Shown piece by piece: positions 10,575 through 18,918 of a DNA stretch of 64,000 nt. The notes below the pieces were generated by a model. That model had not been told where the DNA came from and made no database searches. It worked only from the letters and a program-made list of their open reading frames with translations. A program made the translations under genes and the position numbers. The stretch lies in NCBI GenBank assembly GCA_963835085.1, contig CAWIED010000001.1, positions 1,736,001 to 1,800,000 of the forward strand, given 5' to 3'. Every line of letters starts with the position of its first letter. The stretch's first letter is position 1. Origin of the DNA: JBDIAG01 sp963835085 (GTDB taxonomy: Bacteria; Actinomycetota; Actinomycetes; Actinomycetales; CAWJMD01).

Positions 10575-10630
10575 AGGGCTCGCCAGGAAATAAGCGCCGT
10601 GGGCTATTTGCTGGCGAGCCCTTAAGGCGC
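10575..10630. repeat. Interspersed palindromic element A, copy 1
   Basis: AGGGCTCGCCAG, then GAAATAAGCGCCGTGG, then CTATTTGCTGGCGAGCCC form a stem-loop (outer GGGCTCGCCAG/CTGGCGAGCCC, inner AAATA/TATTT). The same element with compensated changes recurs at 24828. Both copies begin a few bases after the stop codon of a minus-strand gene. They may act as 3' ends or REP-type repeats. Confidence 0.75.
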
Positions 10631-10635
10631 TGCGA

Positions 10636-11835
10636 TTACATGAAGTTCTTGGTGTGCAGCGCGGAGAGCTCGGCTGCCTCGTCATCGGGGAACCCGATGG
10701 CGGCCAGGCGGTGCCGACGGCCGTCGTCCATGCGGGCCTGTAGCGCCTGGACGGCCTGCCAACCGCGCTGGATCGCAGCCGGTTCCCATGAGCCCGCCGC
10801 GAGCAGGACCAGACCGTCGTACACGGACTGGTTGAGACCGGCGCTGTCTCGCAAGGCGTCATGACGTCGCTCGACGGCACCGCGCAGCCGTGCGAGGAAG
10901 GGCGGGTCGCTGTGCGCGAGGTACGCAGTGTGTGCCACCCCGAAGGCGACGTGGCGAGCCTCGTCGCGCCCGGCCAATCGCGTGACGTCGGCGGTGATCC
11001 GGTCGGGGGCATGGGTGTTCAGGAACTTCAGCAGGTCAACGAAGGTGCCTTCGCCGAGCACCGAGAGCAGGAACGAGGCCAAAGTGAAGTCGGGCTCGTT
11101 CAGCAACGTCTGCAGTGACGTGCGGCCACCGACGCTGGAGCGGCCCATCTCGTCGCGGTGGAGCAGGGCGCGCCGGGTGAAGATCTCGACGTGCCGGGCC
11201 TCGTCGGCCACCTGCGAGGCGAGCAGTTGCATCACCTCGCGATAGTGCGGGTGCAGGGAGGCCAACATGCGCGCCGGGATCATCAGCGCAGCCTGCTCGT
11301 TCTCGACCAGATAGGTCATGATCTGGACGACGGCATCCTCGATGTCGTCGGACAGCTCGTCGTCCGGAGTCCAGTCGACAACCTTGTTCGGATCCCACTG
11401 CGATGCCGCGGCGCGGGCGTACAACATCGGCGCAATATCGGCCCAGACGTGATCCCGCTCAACCCACGTCACATTTAGCTCTGGCCCCCCGGCCTCGACG
11501 AGCGCTCCGCGTGCCGCAAGGCCCCAGCGCCGATCTGCCAGTGGGCTGACCGACCGGGCGGAGCCTGCACGCACTGCGCCTGCCCAGCGCTGGTCACCGG
11601 CCACCCCCTTCGTCACAACCAGCTGATACTCGCCAGCGCTGACATCGTCCGCCGACCAGGGCGCGAGCCGATGCCCCTGTGCGCGACACCAGGCGCCCAG
11701 CAGCAGCGGCAACGCCTGGGTGCGACCTCGCACTCCCAGCTGCTCACCGGGTAGCAGCCCGGCGAGCGCACGCTCGACGAGCAGGTGGCCGCCCTCATCG
11801 AAGGCGAGCCGCTCAAGGTCGATAGTCGCGGGCAA
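10636..11835 (-). CDS. TusA-like domain fused to a ferritin-like diiron protein
   Basis: A 399-residue cytosolic protein. Residues 1-77 resemble a TusA/SirA fold (LLPGEQLGV, WCRAQGHRL, YQLVVTKG) but lack the CPxP cysteine that carries sulfur in TusA. Residues 140-350 are a four-helix ferritin-like domain with diiron ligands E180 (VENEQAAL), E212-x2-H215 (DEARHVEIF), E262 and E292-x2-H295 (DEARHVAFG), as in R2-like or AurF-like oxygenases. It overlaps the upstream PhnD-like gene by 23 bases and is third in an operon with an ACAD-fold flavoprotein. An oxidation reaction is inferred; the substrate is unknown. Confidence 0.75.
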   Translation of the reverse strand: MPATIDLERLAFDEGGHLLVERALAGLLPGEQLGVRGRTQALPLLLGAWCRAQGHRLAPWSADDVSAGEYQLVVTKGVAGDQRWAGAVRAGSARSVSPLADRRWGLAARGALVEAGGPELNVTWVERDHVWADIAPMLYARAAASQWDPNKVVDWTPDDELSDDIEDAVVQIMTYLVENEQAALMIPARMLASLHPHYREVMQLLASQVADEARHVEIFTRRALLHRDEMGRSSVGGRTSLQTLLNEPDFTLASFLLSVLGEGTFVDLLKFLNTHAPDRITADVTRLAGRDEARHVAFGVAHTAYLAHSDPPFLARLRGAVERRHDALRDSAGLNQSVYDGLVLLAAGSWEPAAIQRGWQAVQALQARMDDGRRHRLAAIGFPDDEAAELSALHTKNFM

Positions 11836-12661
11836 TGACGTTGCCCTCCGCGTCGTAGAAGCCGGACTCGTCGACAGCCCGCTCCAGTGCGGCGTACTGG
11901 TTCGTGCGGCCGGGGAGCCACGCCGTGAGGCCCTCCAGGTCGAGCAGAGGACGCACCTTCGGGTCGGCGTACGACATGCCGACGAACGCCTGCGCCAGCC
12001 GCTCCACCGCGGCCGGGTCCGCTCCTGGCGCGGTGGTCATCATGCAGTGGTCGAACGGCTCGGTGTGGCCCAGCACCCGCAGCGCACCACTGCCGATCGT
12101 GCCCTCCTGGCTGAAGAGCATGAGGTTCGCGTCGAGCACACACGCAGCGTCGACCACTCCGTCGCGCAGGGCGATGACGGCCTCCCGCTCGCCCCCGACG
12201 TGGTCACCGTGCAGTCCGACTCCTACGTCGAATCGCACCACCTCGACCTCGTCCCCCAGCCCAGCCGCGCGGAGGTACGACAGCGGCAGCAATGTCGACT
12301 GCGGTGAGTCGACCGCCCCGACACCGATCTTGCGGCCCCGCAGCTGCTCCAGCGATTCGATGCCACTGCCGGTGAGCGTCACAACCGCCGAGCGAAGGTC
12401 GCGATCGGTGTCGCGCATGAACAGCGGGATCACGGTGCGGCCACTCGCCTCGGCCAGCCGGCGCGCGCGTAGCCAGGCCAGCGGGGAGTTCCAGGCCAGG
12501 TCGATGCGATCGGCGAGCAGCTCCTCGACCTGGCGCTCGTAGTTGGAATAGAGCACGAAATCGATGTCGATCCCCTGCTCGCGCAGATAGGCCCGAAAGC
12601 CCTCCCAGATCGTGACCACCTTCGGGTCATAGGCGACCGACCCGATCACCAGCGCGGCCAT
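11813..12661 (-). CDS. PhnD/SsuA-like solute-binding fold protein without signal peptide
   Basis: A 282-residue protein with the fold of periplasmic phosphonate/sulfonate binding proteins (type 2 periplasmic fold): VIGSVAYDPKVVTIWEGFRAYL, DIDFVLYSNYERQVEELLADRIDLAWNSPLAWL, then LRGRKIGVGAVDSPQSTLLPLSYL. It begins directly with the mature fold, with no signal peptide or lipobox, and no ABC permease or ATPase is nearby. It is therefore probably cytosolic, like the MqnA/MqnD and Thi5 enzymes that reuse this fold. Its start overlaps the ACAD stop by one base (TGATG). It may be an enzyme or a carrier in this operon. Confidence 0.72.
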   Translation of the reverse strand: MAALVIGSVAYDPKVVTIWEGFRAYLREQGIDIDFVLYSNYERQVEELLADRIDLAWNSPLAWLRARRLAEASGRTVIPLFMRDTDRDLRSAVVTLTGSGIESLEQLRGRKIGVGAVDSPQSTLLPLSYLRAAGLGDEVEVVRFDVGVGLHGDHVGGEREAVIALRDGVVDAACVLDANLMLFSQEGTIGSGALRVLGHTEPFDHCMMTTAPGADPAAVERLAQAFVGMSYADPKVRPLLDLEGLTAWLPGRTNQYAALERAVDESGFYDAEGNVIARDYRP

Positions 12662-13785
12662 CAGGCGTCACCCAGCAGCGGCAGCCCGCAGAGCGCACGG
12701 CCGACGAAGTCGAGCAAGGCATCGGTGGTGGGAGCCATCACGCGCGCGGCCCGGGAGTCGCGGAAGCGTCGCTCGATGGCCAGCTCCTTGCGGAAGGCGG
12801 CGCCGCCGCAGGCTGTCATCGCCAGATCGGCGACGCTTGCGGCGCCCTGATCGGCCGAGGCCTTGGTCTGCAGAACCAGTAGAGGTGCCTCGGGTCTTTG
12901 CTCAGCCACCGCTGCGACCGCATCCGCGATCAGAGTTCGGTTGGCATCGGCCGTGATGTGCATCTGCGCCAGGCGCGAGCGCTGGGGAAGCTGCTGCGCC
13001 AAGGACTGGCCCAGGTGCTGCAGGTGCGTTCCCACCAGGTGCGTCGACGTCGCGGCGGTCAGCGCCTGCATGGCGCCCAGACTCGCTGAGGCATTGAGGA
13101 TCAGGAACCACGGCAGTACCACGGCCAGCGCCTGATCGAGCCCTTCACCGTCGCCGCCGAGCATGGCGCTGCGCGGGATCCGGACTCCTACTGCGGTGAC
13201 CGGGCACGAGTCGTTGCCTCGCAGGCCCAGGCCGTCGAAGGTGCCCGGAGAGGTGAGGCCGGGTGCGCTGGAGTCGACGCACCACAGGGTCATCGGGCCC
13301 TCGGCGTTCAACGGCTTGGACGACCACACATAGCTGTCGGCGTGGTGGGCGGAGGTCACCCACGACTTCTCCGCATCGAGGACGACGTCGTCCCCGTCGG
13401 CGGTCGCGGTGCTCAGCGGGGTCCAGAAGTGACTGCGCGAACCCTTCTCGGAGAACGCCAGCGTGGTCAGGTGTCGTCCCTGCGCGATCGCCCGCAGCGG
13501 GTCGGCGTAACCGGCCGCGACGAGCATCGCGGTCGCGGAGTAATGCATGGCAACGATCATTGCGGTAGACCCGCAGGCGTCTGCCAGCCGGCGCACGACA
13601 TCCGCTGCCGCAGAAAGGCCTTCGCCAGCACCGCCGAACTCGGTGGGCACGGTGAGGGCGAGGATCCCGGCCTGGGCCAGGGCATCGATCGCAGGTTGCG
13701 GGAAGGCGCCCTCCCGGTCGACGGCAGCGGCTTCCGGCGCCACGACCTCCTGGATGATCCGGTCCAGATTCTCGTCGATCGTCAT
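12661..13785 (-). CDS. Acyl-CoA dehydrogenase-fold flavoprotein
   Basis: A 374-residue ACAD-superfamily protein. N-terminal helices (PQPAIDALAQAGILALTVPTEFGGAG), the beta-domain text AFSEKGSRSHFWTP and KSWVTSAHHADSYVWSSKP, and a C-terminal helical bundle (TACGGAAFRKELAIERRFRDSRAARVMAPTTDALLDFVGRAL) are all visible. The ACAD fold is also used by flavin monooxygenases for organosulfur compounds (DszC, SfnC type), and the neighbours here, a binding-protein-like gene and a diiron protein, suit an oxidative pathway better than fatty-acid oxidation. It is first of a tightly packed three-gene operon; ATG 13785 follows GAAGG. Confidence 0.82.
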   Translation of the reverse strand: MTIDENLDRIIQEVVAPEAAAVDREGAFPQPAIDALAQAGILALTVPTEFGGAGEGLSAAADVVRRLADACGSTAMIVAMHYSATAMLVAAGYADPLRAIAQGRHLTTLAFSEKGSRSHFWTPLSTATADGDDVVLDAEKSWVTSAHHADSYVWSSKPLNAEGPMTLWCVDSSAPGLTSPGTFDGLGLRGNDSCPVTAVGVRIPRSAMLGGDGEGLDQALAVVLPWFLILNASASLGAMQALTAATSTHLVGTHLQHLGQSLAQQLPQRSRLAQMHITADANRTLIADAVAAVAEQRPEAPLLVLQTKASADQGAASVADLAMTACGGAAFRKELAIERRFRDSRAARVMAPTTDALLDFVGRALCGLPLLGDA

Positions 13786-14030
13786 CTGCCTTCGCTTTCA
13801 CGCTCGGGGGAAAGGCGTCCGCTCAACTAGACGCGTCCAGGCGATCTTGGCAGCGCAGGGGTTGCTGGACAACCATCAAGCGCAATTGGATCCACGTCAG
13901 AGCTTGAGCCATCGGCTTGCCGACGTTCTCCCCGAACGCGCTCAGCGCCGATGACCTGCGTGGCAAGAGGCCGGGACCAGGGGTGGGTCGTCACGTTGTC
14001 TCGTAATAGTGCGGCCTCAACTGTGCGGCC

Positions 14031-14699
14031 CTATTGTTGCGCGGCCGGTGCCAAGTAGGCGACGCAGAGATCGGGTTCCACGAATGCCTCGAGACGATCC
14101 ACGGTGACCGGTGAGCCCCACGCCTGCATCACGCCTTGCATGATGCCTAGATGGATCGGGCAAGTGACGTGTGGTCTGGTGACGGCGAGTTCGAGGTAGG
14201 GACAGTTCCGCAGCCCGATCTGTGCCGGCTCGACGTCATCGCCGAGCGTCTCGGGGGCAAAGCCGAGCTCGGCCAGCATGGCGATCAGCCGCGCGACCGG
14301 CGCCTCAACCGGAGGATTGCCTGAGGCGTCGTCGATGTGGAGACCCCATCGGCGACCGGCCCGCAGCGCCCGTTCGCGCGAGTCCGGGTCGTCCGCAAGG
14401 CTCTCCGCGAGCACTTCGGCCAGCACTCGGTAGTGCCGCGGACCTGTCGGATCCATCCCGACAACGGCTTGGAAGAGTTGTGGCGGGCGGCCGGGAGCGC
14501 GCCGTACAGATGCGACGCGCTCGACCTGGCGGTTATGCACGAGAGTGTCCAGGTGAAAGCGAACGGTATTGGGATGCACTCCCAGTTGATCGGCGATCTC
14601 AGCGATCGGCAAGGGTTCAGCCGCTCTCTTGAGGACGCTCAGCACGTCGGCGCGTCGGCCCGCGGTCTCCTGCGCTCCCTCGCTGTGCCGCCGCGGCAT
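14031..14699 (-). CDS. SufR-like winged-helix regulator with Fe-S type cysteines
   Basis: A 222-residue regulator. A winged helix (LSVLKRAAEPLPIAEIADQLGVHPNTVRFHLDTLVHNRQVERVASVRRAPGRPPQLF) precedes a C-terminal domain with Cys166 (NCPYLEL), Cys180 (TCPIH) and Cys212. The first two are 13 residues apart, resembling the Fe-S cluster ligands of actinobacterial SufR. ATG 14699 was chosen because the longer frame enters the ferredoxin gene; the start lies 4 bases after the ferredoxin stop. Linkage to a ferredoxin and to a sharp palindrome at 15078-15102 suggests an Fe-S-responsive repressor of this cluster. Confidence 0.8.
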   Translation of the reverse strand: MPRRHSEGAQETAGRRADVLSVLKRAAEPLPIAEIADQLGVHPNTVRFHLDTLVHNRQVERVASVRRAPGRPPQLFQAVVGMDPTGPRHYRVLAEVLAESLADDPDSRERALRAGRRWGLHIDDASGNPPVEAPVARLIAMLAELGFAPETLGDDVEPAQIGLRNCPYLELAVTRPHVTCPIHLGIMQGVMQAWGSPVTVDRLEAFVEPDLCVAYLAPAAQQ

Positions 14700-14703
14700 G
14701 GTC

Positions 14704-15069
14704 TCAGGCTCCCTTCGCGGTACCGGCCTCACCCTGAAGAGGCAGACTAGCCACCAACGGAGTGTCCGTCCCCAATGCCCCGAGCTTTGCCGCACCGCCC
14801 GGGCAGGCCAGTGGCTCGTCGCGGCCCGGCAACACCTCGGAGAAGAACGCCGCGTTGTCGGCTAGATAGGGCCCGAAGATGCTGGGGAGGTCGTCCTCGT
14901 AGTAGATAGCCTCTACCGGACATACCGGCTCGCACGCACCACAGTCGACGCATTCGTCGGGGTGGATGTACAAGGAGCGGCCGCCCTCGTAGATGCAGTC
15001 CACCGGGCACTCCTCCACGCACGCCCGATCCATCACGTCCACGCACGGCTGAGCGATCACATACGTCAT
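14704..15069 (-). CDS. fdxA: 7Fe ferredoxin (FdxA type)
   Basis: A 121-residue electron carrier with two clusters. N-terminal cysteines C9, C17, C21 and C25 (CVDVMDRACVEECPVDC) and the second motif C40-x2-C43-x2-C46-x3-C50-P (ECVDCGACEPVCP) match bacterial [3Fe-4S][4Fe-4S] ferredoxins. The C-terminal tail is longer than usual and ends GEAGTAKGA. The gene is directly followed by the Fe-S-sensor-like regulator. The start at 15069 is 9 bases from a perfect inverted repeat. Probable electron donor to the neighbouring oxygenase-like proteins (inference). Confidence 0.93.
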   Translation of the reverse strand: MTYVIAQPCVDVMDRACVEECPVDCIYEGGRSLYIHPDECVDCGACEPVCPVEAIYYEDDLPSIFGPYLADNAAFFSEVLPGRDEPLACPGGAAKLGALGTDTPLVASLPLQGEAGTAKGA

Positions 15070-15077
15070 AGTGCAAG

Positions 15078-15102
15078 TTTACACAACTAGCTATTGTGTA
15101 AA
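15078..15102. promoter_or_regulatory. Operator: 9-bp perfect inverted repeat before fdxA
   Basis: TTTACACAA-CTAGCTA-TTGTGTAAA, arms exact, 7-base spacer, located 9 bases before the ferredoxin start. AT-rich and overlapping the expected promoter. The obvious candidate ligand is the SufR-like regulator encoded two genes downstream. Confidence 0.75.
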
Positions 15103-15200
15103 TAGATCTAGAGCCGCGCACGCACCTCGATGACGCTTCGACGTGCTCACGCTTCGAACCGGCTCGATCGATGCCTCGAGATCTGCGTTCAGCCAGACTG

Positions 15201-16613
15201 CTACCCAGCGCCTGCGCCGGATTCACGACCAGCGTCGTGCCGACTCCTGACGGCCCGATTGTCGATCGCGTTGCGCGTTCGTTCGGCGGTCTGTCGGGCG
15301 ATGGCTGCGCTCTGCCCGGTGTGGCTGGCAGGGTCGAGGAGAGCGCGCAGTTGATCCGGCGTGAGCCGGGAAGTGATTGCCGGGTCGTCGGCGATCAGGT
15401 CGGAAAAGCTCAGACCGGATGTGGCGGCATTGGTCGCGGCGTGATGCACGATCTCGTGGGCCTGCTGGCGGCCAAGGGTGTCGGCGAGCGCCATCATGAT
15501 CGCCTCGGCCATGATGGCGCCGCCCGTGAGGTCGAGGTTGCTGCGCATTCGCTCGGCGAAGACCTGCAGCCGAGCCAGCACCTCGCGCAACCGGATCAAG
15601 TTGTCGCCGGTCAGAATGAGGGCCTGCTCGACCGCTTCGTCCATCATCGCTGAGCGGGCTCCGTCCACCTCGTGGGAGTGGATGACCGCTTCCAGCGCGA
15701 GCGGCACCAGCGCCCGAAGCTGCGCGCCGATGGTGACGATCTCGCCGCAGAGTTTGGAATTGCGCTTCTGCGGCATCGTCGAGCTTCCGACATCGCCCTC
15801 GGGAAGCGTCTCGGCCAGTTCGCCGAACTCGACCGCCGCGAGCCGGGAGATCTCCTCGGCGATCGTCGAACTGGTGGTAGACAACAACGCGAGCACGCTG
15901 ACCAGTTCGGCGAAGGGGTCGGCGATGCTGCGGGAGGGCACAGGCATGCTGGTGAGCCCGAGCCGCCGGGCGAGCGCCTCCTGCACGTCAGGGCCGCGGG
16001 CACCCATCGCGGCGAAGGTTCCGGTTGCGCCGCCGGCCATCGCGATGAATACCCGGTCGGCGAGCTGGTCGAGGCGCTGCAGGTGGCGCAATGTCGCGTC
16101 GGCCCAGGCTGCCGCTTTGTAGCCGAAGGTGATCGGAACAGCCTGTTGGGCATGGGTTCTGCCCGCCATCTGCGTGTCAGCGTGGCGATCGGAGAGGTCG
16201 GCCAGCTCGGCGAGCACGCCGATTAGCAGGTCTGTGACGATGACGTGGGCGGCGCGGATTCCGAGCACGTCACCGGTCTGCTGGATGTTCTGCGTCGTGG
16301 CGCCCCAGTGCACCCAGCCGCCGTATTCGTCGCCGACCACCCGGGCCAGCTCACCGATGATCGGCACCATGAGGTGCCCTGTACGAGCCTGTTCCTCAGC
16401 CAGGCGCTGCTCGTCGAGGAGCTCCAGCCGGGCGGCGGCGGCGATCGCCGCGGCCGCGGCCGCCGGCACCAGCCCGCAGTCGGCCTGGGCACTGGCCAGC
16501 GCCGCCTCGACATCGAGATACCGCTGTCGGCGGCCGTCGACTGACAGCAGCTTCCGCAAGCCGCTCTCCGGCAACCTGGCGTCGCTCGTGGCGCCGTGCG
16601 CTGCTCGCATCAT
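15201..16613 (-). CDS. Fumarase/aspartase superfamily lyase (PurB/PcaB-like)
   Basis: A 470-residue beta-elimination lyase or cycloisomerase. The superfamily signature GSSTMPQKRNSKL is present, with GGWVHWGATTQNIQQTGD and AGRTHAQQAVPITFGYKAA as the other two conserved regions. It resembles adenylosuccinate lyase and 3-carboxy-cis,cis-muconate cycloisomerase, and the members of this group are hard to separate by sequence alone. No purine or protocatechuate genes are nearby. It stands upstream of the ferredoxin-regulator pair on the same strand, so a catabolic role with that cluster is the better guess. Confidence 0.85.
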   Translation of the reverse strand: MMRAAHGATSDARLPESGLRKLLSVDGRRQRYLDVEAALASAQADCGLVPAAAAAAIAAAARLELLDEQRLAEEQARTGHLMVPIIGELARVVGDEYGGWVHWGATTQNIQQTGDVLGIRAAHVIVTDLLIGVLAELADLSDRHADTQMAGRTHAQQAVPITFGYKAAAWADATLRHLQRLDQLADRVFIAMAGGATGTFAAMGARGPDVQEALARRLGLTSMPVPSRSIADPFAELVSVLALLSTTSSTIAEEISRLAAVEFGELAETLPEGDVGSSTMPQKRNSKLCGEIVTIGAQLRALVPLALEAVIHSHEVDGARSAMMDEAVEQALILTGDNLIRLREVLARLQVFAERMRSNLDLTGGAIMAEAIMMALADTLGRQQAHEIVHHAATNAATSGLSFSDLIADDPAITSRLTPDQLRALLDPASHTGQSAAIARQTAERTRNAIDNRAVRSRHDAGRESGAGAG

Positions 16614-16742
16614 TCAGCCCCCTCGATTCCCCAGCACCGCGAGAAAGACATCGAACTTCCCGCGATGGCGTTTTTCCTCAGCCACCGCAGACCTCGAACG
16701 CAGCGTGTCTGGCATCCGAGATCCGTGGGCTTCACCAGTTCG

Positions 16743-17402
16743 TCAAGCGTCCGGACGTAATCGTAGGAGCGCTCGGTACATCTGGCGAGGCGTGGGTGGG
16801 TTGGGCAATGGCCGTGCCGCCTCCGCGGCAAAGGCTTGAATGAGATAGGCGGCAAAGCGTCGCCAGGCGTCTGGGGCGGCGTCTCGGGTACCGGTGACGA
16901 CCCCCGCGTTAGCCATGAGGATCAAAGCCACGTCCTGATGGACGAAATCGGCGCGCAATCGGCCGGTCTTCTTCGCCTTGTCGATCAGTTCGTCCAATGC
17001 GGCGGCAGCCCGGTCTCGTTCGGCTTCCAGCCCCTTGGCGGCCGGGAATGTCGCGGTGAGGACATCGGTGAAACCGCGGTCGGCGGCCTGCATGGCACAG
17101 ACTCGCTCGATGTAGCCGCAGAAGCCGTGCCACGGGTCGAGATCGGCCAGTGCATGGTCGACGGCGTCGGCGTAGTCGGCCATCTTGCCCGCGAAGGTCG
17201 CGGTGATTAGGTCGTCGCGGGTGGGGAAGCGACGAAACAGAGTGGCGACGCCGACCCCGGCGCGACGGGCGACTTCGTTCAGGGACGCGTTGATGCCGCT
17301 CTCGGAAAAGACCTCTCGCGCCGCGTCAATGAGTCGTTCGCGGTTGCGTTCAGCGTCGACGCGCAGGCACCGCTCACCCGGCGACTCGCCCGCCGTTCCC
17401 AT
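16743..17402 (-). CDS. TetR family regulator
   Basis: A 219-residue repressor-type protein. The HTH is RERLIDAAREVFSESGINASLNEVARRAGVGVATLFRRFPTRDDLITATF. A helical C-terminal domain follows. It is divergent from a truncated alcohol dehydrogenase-like gene and an FMN reductase, and the 127-base intergenic region holds several inverted repeats, so it probably controls those genes and itself. The inducer is not predictable. Confidence 0.9.
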   Translation of the reverse strand: MGTAGESPGERCLRVDAERNRERLIDAAREVFSESGINASLNEVARRAGVGVATLFRRFPTRDDLITATFAGKMADYADAVDHALADLDPWHGFCGYIERVCAMQAADRGFTDVLTATFPAAKGLEAERDRAAAALDELIDKAKKTGRLRADFVHQDVALILMANAGVVTGTRDAAPDAWRRFAAYLIQAFAAEAARPLPNPPTPRQMYRALLRLRPDA

Positions 17403-17417
17403 GAGGCCACCTTACGC

Positions 17418-17483
17418 GACTATCCGGAGTGGACACTCCATTTATCGGATAGTCTGCTATCAAGTGGAGCGCCCATTCCACTC
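17418..17483. promoter_or_regulatory. TetR operator cluster between divergent genes
   Basis: Three nested or adjacent inverted repeats: GACTATCCG/CGGATAGTC (17418-17426 and 17446-17454), the palindrome GGAGTG-GA-CACTCC inside it (17426-17439), and AGTGGA/TCCACT (17464-17483). Their place between tetR and the divergent genes makes them candidate operators. Confidence 0.65.
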
Positions 17484-17529
17484 CCATGCAGCAACCCAGG
17501 GCGCGAGCCCTCTGGCGAGGAGACATCAG

Positions 17530-17826
17530 ATGCGAGCAGTCGTCCTTTCTGACTTCGGACGTGCACCGGAGCTGGCCGAGCTGGAGACTCCCGAGCCAGG
17601 TCCGGACGAAGTGCGCGTCCGGGTGCACGCGGCATCCGTGAACGGCTTCGATGTGGCGGTCACCAACGGCTACCCGCAAGCAATGATGGAGCACCGCTTC
17701 CCGGTGGTGCTTGGCAAGGACTTCGCGGGCGTCATCGACGCGGTAGGCCCCAACATCGACGGCTTCCAGTCCGGGGACCGGGTATTCGGCGTCGCGCTCG
17801 ACCGCAGCGAAAGGCCTCATCAGTGA
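17530..17826 (+). pseudogene. N-terminal fragment of a zinc-type alcohol dehydrogenase/quinone oxidoreductase
   Basis: Codes for 98 residues that match only the GroES-like N-terminal domain of medium-chain dehydrogenases: MRAVVLSDFGRAPEL, EVRVRVHAASVNGFDVAVTNG, FPVVLGKDFAGVIDAVGPNIDGFQSGDRVFGVA. Full proteins have about 310 residues; the NAD(P)-binding domain is missing. The frame ends DRSERPHQ and its stop overlaps the next gene as GTGA. Start ATG 17530 has GCGAGGAG before it. The junction looks like an internal deletion that joined the stump to the downstream reductase gene. Unlikely to be an active enzyme. Confidence 0.75.
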
Positions 17827-18428
17827 CCACCATCCAGGTCATCCTCGGAACCACCAGGGAAGGCCGCTTCAGTGACCGCGTCGCCGCCTGGGTCACCGGA
17901 TATCTGCGCAGCCACACCGATTTTCGGGTCGAATTGCTAGACCTACGCGACTATCCGCTACCCATGTTCGATCAGGCATCACCGCCGGCGTACACAGGTC
18001 GCGACTACCCCAATGAGGCGGTGGCGCGACTGGGCCGCGCGATCGACGAGGCAGACGGATACGTCGTCCTCGTCGGCGAGTACAACCACGGTTACCCGGC
18101 GGTGCTCAAGAACGCCATCGACTACACCTTTGTGGAATGGAACCGTAAGCCCATCACGTTCGTCGGCTGGGGCAATGTCGGTGGAGCCCGCGCCATCGAA
18201 CAACTACGCGAGGTCGCGATCGAACTCGAGATGGCTCCACTACGGCGTGCCGTGCACATCCTCCCGAACACGATGCGCGCGGCAAGGGCCACGGAATCGT
18301 CCGATGATCTGACGCCCTTCGACGACTACGAACCCAAGATCGAAGCGATGGCAACCGAACTCCAATGGTGGGCGACCACTCTCACCGCCGGGCGTGAGGG
18401 CACCATCGCCCCGGCAGACGCTCGCTAA
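17823..18428 (+). CDS. NAD(P)H-dependent FMN reductase family protein
   Basis: A 201-residue flavodoxin-fold reductase. ILGTTREGRFSDRVAAWV is the FMN phosphate loop region, and VLVGEYNHGYPAVLKNAIDY is the family's second flavin-binding segment. Begins with GTG at 17823, overlapping the stop of the truncated dehydrogenase gene. Likely reduces quinones, nitro compounds or azo compounds using free flavin. Under the divergent TetR regulator, consistent with an electrophile-stress response. Confidence 0.9.
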   Translation: MTTIQVILGTTREGRFSDRVAAWVTGYLRSHTDFRVELLDLRDYPLPMFDQASPPAYTGRDYPNEAVARLGRAIDEADGYVVLVGEYNHGYPAVLKNAIDYTFVEWNRKPITFVGWGNVGGARAIEQLREVAIELEMAPLRRAVHILPNTMRAARATESSDDLTPFDDYEPKIEAMATELQWWATTLTAGREGTIAPADAR

Positions 18429-18441
18429 CACCTGGTTCGCG

Positions 18442-18852
18442 CTAGCGCCCGGGTGCAGTGCTTGGATGCCCCGGTCGCGGCGAGGCATCGGAGGGTCCTT
18501 CCTCGAAGAGTGGCCGCGGATCGAAGGTGACCCGGATGCGGGTGATGAGCCCGTCTTCGACATGGCTCCAGTTGACGGTTGGGATCGGCGGGGTGCTGGC
18601 GGTGATGAGGTCGAACCAGGTCATGACGTCCGGTCCCTCCACGACGCGAGCGCGCAGCACGAGGTCGGTCATGATCGATTCGGCCATCCCGCGAAGCCCC
18701 GCGACGCAGTCATCGACCCCCTTCGCGGTGCCCAGCACGCCGATGAAGTCGACGTGCGGGGCCAGGACGGTACGGAGGCGGTCGAAGTCGCGCGTCCGCC
18801 ACGCGTCGAAGTAGATCGTCGATGCGGTACGAGTCAGTTCGCTCTGGTCCAT
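18442..18852 (-). CDS. SnoaL-like/NTF2-fold protein
   Basis: A 136-residue protein of the NTF2 superfamily (FDAWRTRDFDRLRTVLAPHVDFIGVLGTAKGVDDCVAGLRGMAESIMTDL, VMTWFDLITASTPPIPTVNWSHVEDGLITRIRVTFDPRPLF). I use ATG 18852, preceded by AAGGGGAACGACC, rather than the longer frame. It is divergent from the LysR gene across about 100 bases that contain an inverted repeat. Such proteins bind or isomerise small hydrophobic molecules; no specific reaction can be assigned. Confidence 0.82.
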   Translation of the reverse strand: MDQSELTRTASTIYFDAWRTRDFDRLRTVLAPHVDFIGVLGTAKGVDDCVAGLRGMAESIMTDLVLRARVVEGPDVMTWFDLITASTPPIPTVNWSHVEDGLITRIRVTFDPRPLFEEGPSDASPRPGHPSTAPGR

Positions 18853-18918
18853 GGTCGTTCCCCTTCGCTGATTGATGGGCTCGTCGATACCCCTAGCCTC
18901 TCTGGGCGCCATCTATCT

